A stretch of 64,000 nt of DNA from Neoroseomonas soli (lineage in GTDB: Bacteria > Pseudomonadota > Alphaproteobacteria > Acetobacterales > Acetobacteraceae): contig NZ_JAAEDM010000007.1 in assembly GCF_018129065.1 (NCBI RefSeq), positions 1 through 64,000 of the forward strand, given 5' to 3'. The position numbers and the translations under genes are program-made. A model generated the notes under the pieces. That model was not told the origin of the DNA. It saw only the letters and a program-made list of their open reading frames with translations, and ran no database searches. Positions 55,472 through 62,747 of the stretch are shown here, piece after piece (positions within the stretch are counted from its first letter, which is position 1; every line of letters starts with the position of its first letter).

Positions 55472-56370
55472 AGGCGGATCTCCATCCCGTCCTCGGCCAC
55501 CTCCCAGCCGGCGGCACTGAGATGCGCGCGCTCTGGGCTGTCGGCAAGAAGGGCGGGGTTGGTGTTGTTGATGTGAACGAAGATGCGGCGCCCGACGGGG
55601 ATGGAGGCGAAGGCCTCGAGCGTCGAGCCCGGCCCCGTCATCGGCATGTGGCCCATGCGGCGGCCGGTCTTGGGGCCGGCGCCCAGGCGGATCATCTCGT
55701 CGTCCATGTACAGGGTGCCGTCGAACATGACGCAATCGGCGTCTGCGAGGCGTCCGCGGAGCGAATCCGTCATCACTGCGCAGCCAGGGATGTAGTGCAG
55801 CGTACCGCCACCAGCGGAGAGCGCGACACCCACGGCCTCCCCATCGATCGCCACGCCCGGGTCGCCGGCGCTCTCGGCGAAGAGCGGCACCTTGCCTGGC
55901 ACGGCGTAGGTGGTGATGGTGATACCCAATGCCTCGAAGGTCTCCTCGGGCAGGATGGCCCGGCGCAGCACGAAATCAGGGTTCAGCGCGCGGAAGATCG
56001 GGTTCGCGTCCAGCACGGCGAGGGTCGGCGGTGCGCCGAACAGGGTGAATGCCTGCCGCTCCCGTAGGTGGAGCAGGCCCGCAATGGCGTCCACCTCCGC
56101 ACCGGTCAGCAACACGGCCTGGATCGGCGAATTCCGCAGCCGGCCAGGGCGCGGGTGCAGCGCCGGAGTTGCACCGATCTGCTGCCGGAGATCGGGGCTG
56201 GCATTCACCACCAGCCAGCGCTCGCCATCCGCCGAGACGGCGATGCTCGCCTGCGTCCGGGGTGGCGCGGCAGGGTCACCGGCACGGGAACGCAAGCATC
56301 CCTCACCGGCGGAATTCCATTGCGGGAACCCGCCGCCGGCAGCGGCACCAAGCACGATGGCCCGGAGCAT
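55468..56370 (-). CDS. pqqB: PQQ biosynthesis protein PqqB
   Basis: A 300-residue metallo-beta-lactamase-fold protein. It starts with LRAIVLGAAAGGGFPQWN, contains the substrate-region RSRAGDPAAPPRTQAS and ASPDLRQQI, and ends with the PqqB-specific IFVHINNTNPAL. Recent work on the family assigns hydroxylation of the cross-linked Glu-Tyr intermediate. It lies 23 bases downstream of pqqA. Cytoplasmic; no signal peptide. Confidence 0.94.
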   Translation of the reverse strand: MLRAIVLGAAAGGGFPQWNSAGEGCLRSRAGDPAAPPRTQASIAVSADGERWLVVNASPDLRQQIGATPALHPRPGRLRNSPIQAVLLTGAEVDAIAGLLHLRERQAFTLFGAPPTLAVLDANPIFRALNPDFVLRRAILPEETFEALGITITTYAVPGKVPLFAESAGDPGVAIDGEAVGVALSAGGGTLHYIPGCAVMTDSLRGRLADADCVMFDGTLYMDDEMIRLGAGPKTGRRMGHMPMTGPGSTLEAFASIPVGRRIFVHINNTNPALLADSPERAHLSAAGWEVAEDGMEIRL

Positions 56371-56393
56371 CCTAGCCGCTCCGGGCAGCGGTC

Positions 56394-56474
56394 TCAGTCG
56401 ATCTCGGCGCAGGCGTAGCTGTTGATCTCAAGCGCGAGGGAGATTTCGACGATCTTGGGCGTCTTCCAGGCCAT
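56394..56474 (-). CDS. pqqA: PQQ precursor peptide PqqA
   Basis: A 26-residue ribosomal precursor. It reads MAWKTPKIVEISLALEI and then NSYACAEID, with the cross-linked residues E16 and Y20 in the required E-x3-Y spacing. The start has a strong GGAGGAA site six bases upstream. It is the first gene of pqqABCDE. The downstream gap to pqqB is short, and no separate terminator is seen there. Confidence 0.95.
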   Translation of the reverse strand: MAWKTPKIVEISLALEINSYACAEID

Positions 56475-56584
56475 GGTCGCTTCCTCCGATAAGTGCCGAC
56501 GAAACGCCAGCGTAAGCAGGATGCCGCCGACACACGGGGACATCAAGCGCCTATCGTCCGCTGCCGATCCTGTCGGGTCGCGAC

Positions 56585-56674
56585 GCTGCCGCTACGATAT
56601 ACGGCAGCCTTTTCAGCCATGTCCGGCCCCTCGGGGCGACGGCACCACGTGCTCTCGCCTCCGAAAGGCGAGGG
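56585..56674 (-). ncRNA. Candidate structured leader RNA or repeat upstream of pqqA
   Basis: The 326-base gap 56475-56800 contains no supported gene but has compact secondary structure about 110-200 bases before pqqA. Read in the pqqA direction, CTCGCCT (56672-56666) pairs with AGGCGAG (56660-56654) around TTCGG. Then comes a stepped hairpin GCC-GTC-GCCC / GGGC-GAC-GGC with small bulges (about 56643-56616). Last is GCTGCCG/CGGCAGC (56608-56602 with 56591-56585) around a ten-base AT-rich loop. It could be a 5' leader controlling pqqA, or a dispersed repeat. No known riboswitch class was recognised. Confidence 0.4.
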
Positions 56675-56800
56675 CTCACTCAGCTTGGGGGAGGCATCTC
56701 GACGCTGGTATTCGCGCGCGGCCATGCCCGACGCGCAAAGAATGCGGCACGGCATGATACCGCGGGTCGCCCCCAGCAACGAGTTCGCGCTTTCGGCGCG

Positions 56801-57331
56801 TTAGCCGCAACTCGCACATGTCAGAAGACCGCGCCTCTCCCGTGCCGGCTCGACTGCATAGCCGCAGCGCATGCAGTTCGCGCCGTCGTCATCGGCGTTG
56901 AACGGATCGGCAACGCGCCGTGCCGAGTTGCGTGCCTTCGGGCTGCGCGGAGCCGCAGCCTGCACCGTCGCGGCGGACGGGTCTTCCGAATGGACCAGCG
57001 GAGCGCCCTCCGCCTCGACTGACGCCGGCGCCCATGCCGGCATCAGGTGGGTGATGGGCTGCGTGGCCTCGGCCACCACCGGTTCGGTCGGCATGACAGC
57101 TTGGGCCGTTTGCCTGGCAGGTAAGCCGGCGTCCCAGGATGCGGCACGGACATGCGTTTCAATGCGTCGCGGCCCGTTCTTGATGGCTGCGCCCGACCGC
57201 ACATGCACCACTTCGACGACCCTGCTTCCAGGAGCGCCGGCGCGTCGCGGGATGGTCAGCAATTCGCGCCGGTCAGAAGCCGCGGGCTTATTGTCTTTGA
57301 AGCGGGCGAAGACGTGGTCTTTGTCGTCCAT
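56801..57331 (-). CDS. Hypothetical protein with C-terminal zinc ribbon
   Basis: A 176-residue protein not matched to a named family. Residues 1-60 are basic (DDKDHVFARFKDNKPAASDR, RRAGAPGSRVVEVVHVRSGA). The middle is low-complexity, Ala/Pro-rich. The last 25 residues form a zinc-ribbon-like knuckle with CMRCG and TCASCG at the very C-terminus. Such ends often bind nucleic acid or proteins. It stands alone on the minus strand about 330 bases upstream of pqqA. Its function is unknown; codon use supports it as a real gene. Confidence 0.6.
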   Translation of the reverse strand: MDDKDHVFARFKDNKPAASDRRELLTIPRRAGAPGSRVVEVVHVRSGAAIKNGPRRIETHVRAASWDAGLPARQTAQAVMPTEPVVAEATQPITHLMPAWAPASVEAEGAPLVHSEDPSAATVQAAAPRSPKARNSARRVADPFNADDDGANCMRCGYAVEPARERRGLLTCASCG

Positions 57332-58038
57332 GGACTTCCAGATCTGTGGAAAGGCGTGCGGCAGCGGGATGCCGCCATGTCGAAGGTTGGGGCTCGATCA
57401 ACGGTTTGCATCAATGAAGGATTGCCCAAGCAATCAAACGCCTGGAATTCTCGGGGAATACCCGGAGAAACCTAGCATGAAATCATCCGGTCAAGCTTGA
57501 GGGAAAAATTGGCCTACCCTCAAGGTTCGGAGGGGTTTGGCCCTTCGGAGAGGAATTCCAGCCTTCGTTGCGTCGCAAACTCTTAAGGCCTCCCGCGGAG
57601 AACCCAGGAAATCCGGGGTCCCACGCATTTTCGGCAGGCGGAAAGAATAGGAATTTTTTCGCAGATACCGCGACGCCAGGGATGCGAAGTGCCACCCCCC
57701 CTGGGCGTCGAACCTGGAGGCCACGTTCACGATGGCCGCTTGCACCGGACGCGGCCTCCGCCGCGTGGCGCGCATCACGCAGCGGTGCCGATCGAACGTT
57801 ACGCCTGTCGACCACGGATGGCGCGCACTCCTCAAGGCGCAACATGTCGCGGGAGCAGACCAGGCAACGTCCCGCGGCCTGGTCCGCGCCACGGCCATCG
57901 CGGATTTCGTAACATGCCCGGCGCGCGACTTCCGCTCCGGCGGCCCGGCCAGTCTACGGCCCACTCCGGCCGAATACGCGTCCGCGCTCCGCTGCAGCCT
58001 GTCAGTCGCCATTGGCTCACGCCGTCCTGGTGGTGCCG
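57332..58038. other. Gene-poor interval with lower GC and an inverted repeat
   Basis: About 700 bases without a convincing gene on either strand; the frames present have no family features and poor codon bias. Composition drops in GC around 57400-57680. CTTGAGGG at 57496-57503 and CCCTCAAG at 57517-57524 form a perfect 8-bp inverted repeat. The stretch could be decayed foreign DNA or a regulatory interval upstream of the zinc-ribbon gene. Nothing more specific is visible. Confidence 0.4.
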
Positions 58039-58266
58039 CTACCGCGCCCCGGCTCTGCAGGGTCCCGCGGGGCGGCCCGCGGCCAGGCTGATGTTCACTG
58101 CGGCGGTTTCATCAGGGTCGACGTAGCACTCCTGATCCTCGGCATCGACGACACCGGAGACCTGTTGCTCGCGCAGTTCGTCGAGGCAGACCTTCACCTT
58201 GCCCGGATCGATGTCCGGCTCAGGGAATCTCCCGTGTGAACCGCAGGCCACGGGTACTGGTATCAC
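58039..58266 (-). CDS. Possible small acidic hypothetical protein
   Basis: A 75-residue frame starting with GTG. The middle part, DIDPGKVKVCLDELREQQVS followed by GVVDAEDQECYVDPDETAAV, has gene-like codon use (high third-position GC) and an acidic composition unlike random frames in this genome. The N- and C-terminal parts are less convincing. It follows the end of the ATP-grasp operon by 178 bases, and a strong palindrome (58262-58281) covers its start. No homolog recognised; it may also be a remnant. Confidence 0.35.
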   Translation of the reverse strand: MIPVPVACGSHGRFPEPDIDPGKVKVCLDELREQQVSGVVDAEDQECYVDPDETAAVNISLAAGRPAGPCRAGAR

Positions 58267-58281
58267 TCATCATTGAGTGAT
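58262..58281. promoter_or_regulatory. Operator-like 20-bp palindrome
   Basis: ATCACTCA at 58262-58269 and TGAGTGAT at 58274-58281 are perfect inverted copies around TCAT. It overlaps the start of the small minus-strand frame and lies downstream of the membrane/ATP-grasp operon. The size and symmetry resemble a dimeric repressor site rather than a terminator, as there is no GC-rich stem or T-run. No regulator gene is adjacent. Confidence 0.5.
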
Positions 58282-58443
58282 GCTGGCGCCGAAGCACGGG
58301 CGGGATCATGTCGATGCCGAGGAATGGTCGGCGCGGTGCCGGCAACCGCGCGAATTGCGGATGTGGGCCCTACGCCGGAGCGGCAACGGCGCTCAGCCAG
58401 ACGTGGCGCCGGATGTAATTCGCGAGGCCGGCGAGGCCGATCC

Positions 58444-59028
58444 TCACTCGCGCCCGCGGTGCCGCTTATCCTGCGCACCGCCCCAGCCTGCGCGTTGCAC
58501 GCGTCGGCGCACCACTTCCACCCTCAGCCCGGCGGGGTCGCCGAGGATGCCGATCAGCGCGTCAAGTTGCCCTTGCTCGATGCCGATCCCGCCGGCGCTG
58601 CCGCGCGCACCGCGTACCGTGCCATGCAGCAGCACCGGCCGGTCCCCGGTGATCGGCAGGAGCAGGAGCGCGCTCGACCCAAGCTCGCGCCGCAGCGTCT
58701 TCGCGAGCCGCACGTCCCCGGTGCCGAGCGCGTCCTCCGCGCTGAGGTCCACCGCGCCGGCGACGCGATACTCGCCGCTGCCGGATACCGGCGTGGGCAC
58801 GCCACCCATGGCCGGCGTCGGATCCCAGGTGGACCGGCAGGGGCCGAAGGCCACGCCATCACCACGCCAAAGGGCGACGCGCGGTTCGTCCTGCCCGGCC
58901 ACTGGACCGACGACAAGGCGCGTGGTGCCAGACCGTACCCAGTTCGGATCCCCGGCCGCGCGCAGGTGGCGAAGGGCCATGACGAAGAAGGCAGCACCGC
59001 CCAGCAGGAAGAGGATGCCGAGGATCAT
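58444..59028 (-). CDS. Uncharacterised membrane-anchored protein, last gene of ATP-grasp operon
   Basis: A 194-residue protein with one N-terminal membrane segment (ILGILFLLGGAAFFVMAL, residues 2-19) and an extended soluble domain rich in Gly, Arg and Val. Short strands such as RLVVGPVAG, GEYRVAGAVDL and SALLLLPITGDRPVLLHGTV suggest a beta-sandwich-like fold facing the periplasm. No family recognised. The start overlaps the stop of the 122-residue gene by four bases, placing it in the operon. The last 20 residues are basic. Confidence 0.6.
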   Translation of the reverse strand: MILGILFLLGGAAFFVMALRHLRAAGDPNWVRSGTTRLVVGPVAGQDEPRVALWRGDGVAFGPCRSTWDPTPAMGGVPTPVSGSGEYRVAGAVDLSAEDALGTGDVRLAKTLRRELGSSALLLLPITGDRPVLLHGTVRGARGSAGGIGIEQGQLDALIGILGDPAGLRVEVVRRRVQRAGWGGAQDKRHRGRE

Positions 59029-59393
59029 CGCGGTGCCGCCGGCGGCTTCTCGGTGGGCAGGGGAGCTGATCGCGGAGGCTGGAACGGCCGGGACGTCAGG
59101 GCCGGCACCTGGATGGGTGGCAGCGCGGGCAGCACAGGTGCCTGGCGCAGGCGCTCGGCCGCCTCGATCCTCACGCGCACCGACGGGTCTGGCAATCCGC
59201 TATCGGCCGGCGCCCAATAGCGCACGCCGCCGGGCGGCGGTGGCGCGCGTGCTGCCAGGGCCGCGGCTTCGACGAAGGCGCGGTCGGTCTCCACGCGGTT
59301 CCATTGGCCGATCGCGACCAGCAACCCTCCAAGGAAGACGAGCACGGCGCCGCCGAGCAGGTAGAGGCGCACGCGGGGCAGCGCGGCCGTCAT
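59025..59393 (-). CDS. Uncharacterised single-pass membrane protein
   Basis: A 122-residue protein with one membrane segment (LYLLGGAVLVFLGGLLVAIG, residues 10-29) and a proline-rich C-terminal tail of about 55 residues (APPPPGG, LPALPPIQVPAL, RPFQPPRSAPLPTEKPPAAP). Such tails often span the periplasm or bind partner domains. It is coupled by ATGA overlaps to both neighbours. The soluble part has no recognised fold. Confidence 0.6.
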   Translation of the reverse strand: MTAALPRVRLYLLGGAVLVFLGGLLVAIGQWNRVETDRAFVEAAALAARAPPPPGGVRYWAPADSGLPDPSVRVRIEAAERLRQAPVLPALPPIQVPALTSRPFQPPRSAPLPTEKPPAAPR

Positions 59394-60004
59394 GGCGTCA
59401 CCCCCATCCGCGGCGCAGGCAGCGCCAGGCGCCGCGCGAGATCCTCCGCCTCGCCGGCCGCCACCGCGTTCCCCGCGGTGAGTTCCACGATCAGCCGAGG
59501 CAGGTCGCGCGCCAGGGCCTGGCGCGGCTCGCCCTCGGGTGCTGTCGCACCGGCCTCGACCAGCGCGTGGGCCGCCGCCCGCTCGCGCGGGGCCATCCGC
59601 TCCGCCGCGCCGGCGAGTTCGGACAGCAGCACCGGGAGCAGCGCGGTCTGCAGAGCGAGGCGCTGCGCTGCGGGAAGCGCAGCGGGCAGGATGGGGCGCG
59701 GGCCGTCCTTGGGCGCGCCGCCACCCATCAGCCGGGCATCGAGGGCGCGGCCGGGCGCGCCGCCAACGACGAAGCCCATCAGCGTGCCGATCACGGGCGC
59801 GGCGGCAACGGCGAACCAGTAGCCGGCGCCGCGCGGCGCCACGAAGGCACCAACCGCGGCGAATGCCAGGCCGGAGAACAGCAGCATGAACACCACGCGG
59901 CGCTGCCAATCCCCGAGCAGGACCTGCGCGGATGCCGCCGGGGCGGCTCCGGCGCGTGCCTGCACCCGCCGTCCCGTCCGCCTGGCGCGCTTGTCAGAGG
60001 CCAT
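59390..60004 (-). CDS. Uncharacterised membrane protein with two transmembrane segments
   Basis: A 204-residue protein. The first 25 residues are very basic (SDKRARRTGRRVQARAG), followed by two membrane segments (VVFMLLFSGLAFAAVGAFVA and YWFAVAAAPVIGTLMGFVVG). A helical cytoplasmic domain of about 110 residues follows (LLPVLLSELAGAAERMAPRE, RQALARDLPRLIVELTAGNA). The gap to the DUF1190 gene is only three bases. No family is recognised; the basic start suggests membrane or nucleic-acid surface contact. Confidence 0.6.
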   Translation of the reverse strand: MASDKRARRTGRRVQARAGAAPAASAQVLLGDWQRRVVFMLLFSGLAFAAVGAFVAPRGAGYWFAVAAAPVIGTLMGFVVGGAPGRALDARLMGGGAPKDGPRPILPAALPAAQRLALQTALLPVLLSELAGAAERMAPRERAAAHALVEAGATAPEGEPRQALARDLPRLIVELTAGNAVAAGEAEDLARRLALPAPRMGVTP

Positions 60005-60007
60005 GGC

Positions 60008-61093
60008 TCAGCCTCCCGAGGAATAGGCGCGGCCGGTCGAGCCGAAGCCTGCGCGAGAGATCGTGGAGGTGGGGCGGGAAATCGTCGTGCCTGACACCCG
60101 CGACCCCGAGCCGCTGGAATAGACGCCCATGCGGTTCGCTGCGGCGAGGCGACGCGTGCCGCTGTCCCAGGCCTGCAGCGGGCCGGTGCCGACTGCCGGG
60201 CGATAGGCGGCGGTGGGTGTGCGGTCCGCGGTCCAGGTCCAGCCCTGGTAGCGCGGCCCGATCCCGCTCGAGTAACCCTGGCGGTAGCCGGAATTGTAGC
60301 CGATCCACCAACCGGCCCGCGATGCGGTGCCGGACGTCCTTGCGCCGGACATTTCCTGCGGTGGCGTGCTGTCCGCCACCGTCATGGTCAGGGCGCTTTC
60401 GGGCAGTTCGACCTCGACGCATTGGGTCCAGGTCGCACGGCAGGAGTCGCGCGTCGCGAAACGGTTGGGCAGCGGCAGGTCGGAGCGCTCGCAGGCCTGC
60501 CATTCCACGGCGCAGGTCGCCTCGTCCGGATAGATCGGGGCGAGGCGGTAATAGGCATAGGTGGCGGCGATGGGTGTGCGCGTGGCGGCCGAGAGGTCCG
60601 GGGTCTCGACGTTGCGTGGTGCCGGCTGCGTCGCAATGCCGCTGCCGGCGGGCAAGGCCGGTTCCCGCAGCGCCCAGTAACGGGCCGAACGGTCCTGCAC
60701 CACCGGATGCAGCAGGCGCTGGTCCTCGGGCGCGCGCGACCAGCCGGCGAGGACCGGGCGCCAGTTCGGGCCGGTGGCCGCGAGCGTCTCGCCCTCGCAG
60801 GCATCGCGGCCGAAGGTCGCCTCGCAGGCGGCGATGGTCACGAAGTGCGGGCGCGCGGCGCCGTGTTCGCGCGCGACCACCTGCTCCAGCACGTCGCAAC
60901 GCGCGGGGTCCTCGCCAAGCCGGCGATGCGCCGCGCGGCAGGCATCGAGCCGCGCCTCGGTCTGCCCGGGCAGGTCGGGCGGCGGCGTCTCGTCGCAGCC
61001 CGCCGCGCCGAGGCCGAGCGTGACCAGCGCCGCCGCCCGCACGGTGCGGGACCGGCGGCGCGGCGGCACGGTGGCGTCGCCGTCGTGCGGCAT
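60008..61093 (-). CDS. DUF1190 (YgiB/YjfM-like) lipoprotein
   Basis: A 361-residue protein with a lipoprotein signal ending in GLGAAGCDE (C33). Repeated Cys-containing segments (ARCDVLEQVV, AACEATFGRDACEGE, ATCAVEWQACE, RDSCRATWTQCVEV) suggest tandem disulphide modules. The long Ser/Gly/Arg/Tyr-rich C-terminus (YNSGYRQGYSSGIG, SGSRVSGTTISRPTST) is typical of YgiB-type proteins. In E. coli the relatives ygiB and yjfM are each adjacent to an ATP-grasp gene (ygiC, yjfC), as here. It is larger than E. coli YgiB because of the extra N-terminal Cys modules. Confidence 0.75.
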   Translation of the reverse strand: MPHDGDATVPPRRRSRTVRAAALVTLGLGAAGCDETPPPDLPGQTEARLDACRAAHRRLGEDPARCDVLEQVVAREHGAARPHFVTIAACEATFGRDACEGETLAATGPNWRPVLAGWSRAPEDQRLLHPVVQDRSARYWALREPALPAGSGIATQPAPRNVETPDLSAATRTPIAATYAYYRLAPIYPDEATCAVEWQACERSDLPLPNRFATRDSCRATWTQCVEVELPESALTMTVADSTPPQEMSGARTSGTASRAGWWIGYNSGYRQGYSSGIGPRYQGWTWTADRTPTAAYRPAVGTGPLQAWDSGTRRLAAANRMGVYSSGSGSRVSGTTISRPTSTISRAGFGSTGRAYSSGG

Positions 61094-61102
61094 CAGCCCG
61101 CC

Positions 61103-61528
61103 TCAGCCCGACATGACGGCATTGTTCAGGATCCCGGCGCCGACCTGCATGAAGGCGATGAAGACCGCGGCGCCGCCCACCTCGTCGGCCTCGATCTCCT
61201 GCTTGAGCCGCCCTTCGAGCAGCGTTGTCAGCACGAGATGGACGACGAGCTGCACGGCGACGGCGACGACGCACCAGATGATCTGGTCGAGCGGTCCTGC
61301 CGCCGAGCGCGCCACCGCCGCGATGGGCAGCACCATGCCGATCGCCTTGCCGCCGAGCGCCAGCGCGCAGGGCAGGTTGCCCGCGCGCAACAGCGCGAGT
61401 TCGGAATGCGGCGTGATCAGCGAGACGAGGACGAGCCCTGCCACCCAGAACACTACGCCGAGCGAGAAGGCGACGAGGAAGCTCAGGAAGGTCGAAGGGA
61501 AATAGGCGAGGATCTCGGCGGCGGTCAT
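61103..61528 (-). CDS. DUF350 family inner-membrane protein (YjfL-like)
   Basis: A 141-residue protein with four membrane segments: FLSFLVAFSLGVVFWVAGLV, ELALLRAGNLPCALALGGKA with a conserved-type NxxxAxxLGG stretch, IIWCVVAVAVQLVVHLVLTT, and AVFIAFMQVGAGILNNAVMS. This is the standard DUF350 layout with a polar EGRLKQEIEADEVG loop. Function unknown; DUF350 is a regular partner of glutathionylspermidine-synthase-like ATP-grasp genes. It lies 23 bases downstream of the second ligase gene. Confidence 0.82.
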   Translation of the reverse strand: MTAAEILAYFPSTFLSFLVAFSLGVVFWVAGLVLVSLITPHSELALLRAGNLPCALALGGKAIGMVLPIAAVARSAAGPLDQIIWCVVAVAVQLVVHLVLTTLLEGRLKQEIEADEVGGAAVFIAFMQVGAGILNNAVMSG

Positions 61529-61551
61529 CCCGGTCGTTCCGTCTTGGCGCG

Positions 61552-62736
61552 TCAGCCGCGCAGGATGTGGGGCACGAAGCGCGCGGTGGGGCCGGTCACC
61601 GGCCCGCGCGATTCGCGGAAGGACAGGCCGGCCGGCTGCCCGCCGACCATCCAGACCGAGGCGGCGCAGTGCACCTGCCCGCGGGCGGATGGAAATACGG
61701 GCAGCGGGCAATGCGCCTGGTAGAGCAGGGGGCCGACCTCGTCCTCCGGTACCGTGCCGATGGGCTGGCCGGGCAGGTACACGTGCTCGCCGTCCCAGCC
61801 GCGGCGCGGCTTGGCCACCATCTCGCCCTGCGGCGGGCGGTCGAGGAAGGTCGGCAGCAGGTTCGGTGCGCCCGGGAACATGTGCCAGAGCAGCGCCATC
61901 ATGGTCTTGTCGGCGAGCAGCCGAACCCAGGCACCAGGGTAGATGCGCGTCCGGGATCGGGGCAGGACCTCGACATTCGGCTCGTCCTCCATCCAGTCCC
62001 ATGGATAGATCTTGATCATCGCGTCGTGTGGTTCGTCGCGGTCGTCCGTGAAGCGCTGCGCATCGAGATCCCAGCCGACCTGCCCGATCGAGCAGATGCG
62101 CGCGGCGCGGTTCGTCTTCGCCGCGATCTCGGCGAGGTACTCGGCGTCGAAGCGTTCGGTGGTGTCGGCGGGGCGGCCGTCCGGCTCCGTCGCGCCGCCG
62201 CAGGCGATGGCGAAGCGCGCGGGCAGGCCGATCTGCGGGATGTGCTCGGACAGCTTCTCGTAGAGAAGGTTCTCCTGCGAATCCCCGCTCTGGCCCGACA
62301 CCGACTGCCAGGATTCGAACCATTCCCACTGCACGAAGGACGCTTCGGCGAGGCCGAAGGGTGAATCCGCCTCGTAGTCCGTCAGCATGGGCGTGCCGTC
62401 GGGTGCGAAGGAGAAATCCATCCGCCCGTGGAGCGGCGCGTCCTTGTCCCGCCAGGACTGCCCGATGGCGTCCCGCATCGCCGGGTTGTGGATGCCGAAA
62501 TAGGCATAGTCGCCGCTGGCGACGAGTTCCTCCACCGCCTGGTAGCAGCGCTTCTGCACGCCCTTCGCCGCTTCGAGAAGCGCCTCGGATGCGGCGGCGT
62601 CGATGACGTAGGCCGCGTCGGTCACCCACCAGGGCTCCCCGTCGGGGTTCGGCACGTCGAGGCCGAGTTCGCGCAGCCGCGCGAGGAACAGCGACGGCGT
62701 CTGCACCGGCTCGCGCCGGAAGGGCGGATGAGCCAT
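61552..62736 (-). CDS. Glutathionylspermidine synthase-like ATP-grasp ligase (copy 2)
   Basis: A 394-residue preATP-grasp enzyme of the YgiC/YjfC type. The ATP-grasp core has LHGRMDFSFAPDGTPMLTDY followed by EADSPFGLAEA, IKIYPWDWMEDEPN, MVAKPRRGWDGEHVYLPG (phosphate-binding region) and SFRESRGPVTGPTARFVPHI at the end. It forms amide bonds with ATP in the family, but the true substrates of these shorter relatives are unknown; they lack the amidase half of E. coli Gsp. Compared with copy 1 the acidic YEFNAETP stretch reads YEADSP. It is 11 bases after copy 1. Confidence 0.85.
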   Translation of the reverse strand: MAHPPFRREPVQTPSLFLARLRELGLDVPNPDGEPWWVTDAAYVIDAAASEALLEAAKGVQKRCYQAVEELVASGDYAYFGIHNPAMRDAIGQSWRDKDAPLHGRMDFSFAPDGTPMLTDYEADSPFGLAEASFVQWEWFESWQSVSGQSGDSQENLLYEKLSEHIPQIGLPARFAIACGGATEPDGRPADTTERFDAEYLAEIAAKTNRAARICSIGQVGWDLDAQRFTDDRDEPHDAMIKIYPWDWMEDEPNVEVLPRSRTRIYPGAWVRLLADKTMMALLWHMFPGAPNLLPTFLDRPPQGEMVAKPRRGWDGEHVYLPGQPIGTVPEDEVGPLLYQAHCPLPVFPSARGQVHCAASVWMVGGQPAGLSFRESRGPVTGPTARFVPHILRG

Positions 62737-62747
62737 GGCCGCGGCCG

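Noticed and set aside
56543-56779. A 78-residue minus-strand frame upstream of pqqA
   Set aside because: It runs through the hairpin region and reads like translated structured noncoding DNA; there is no ribosome site.
57483-58012. Overlapping minus-strand frames of 120 and 173 residues
   Set aside because: Poor codon bias, no motifs, and mutually overlapping frames. Kept as a gene-poor interval instead.
58277-60094. A 605-residue plus-strand frame opposite the three unknown membrane proteins
   Set aside because: I considered whether the plus strand was the coding one. The minus-strand frames have transmembrane segments at their starts and ATGA coupling, while the plus frame is Arg/Pro/Ser-rich without structure.
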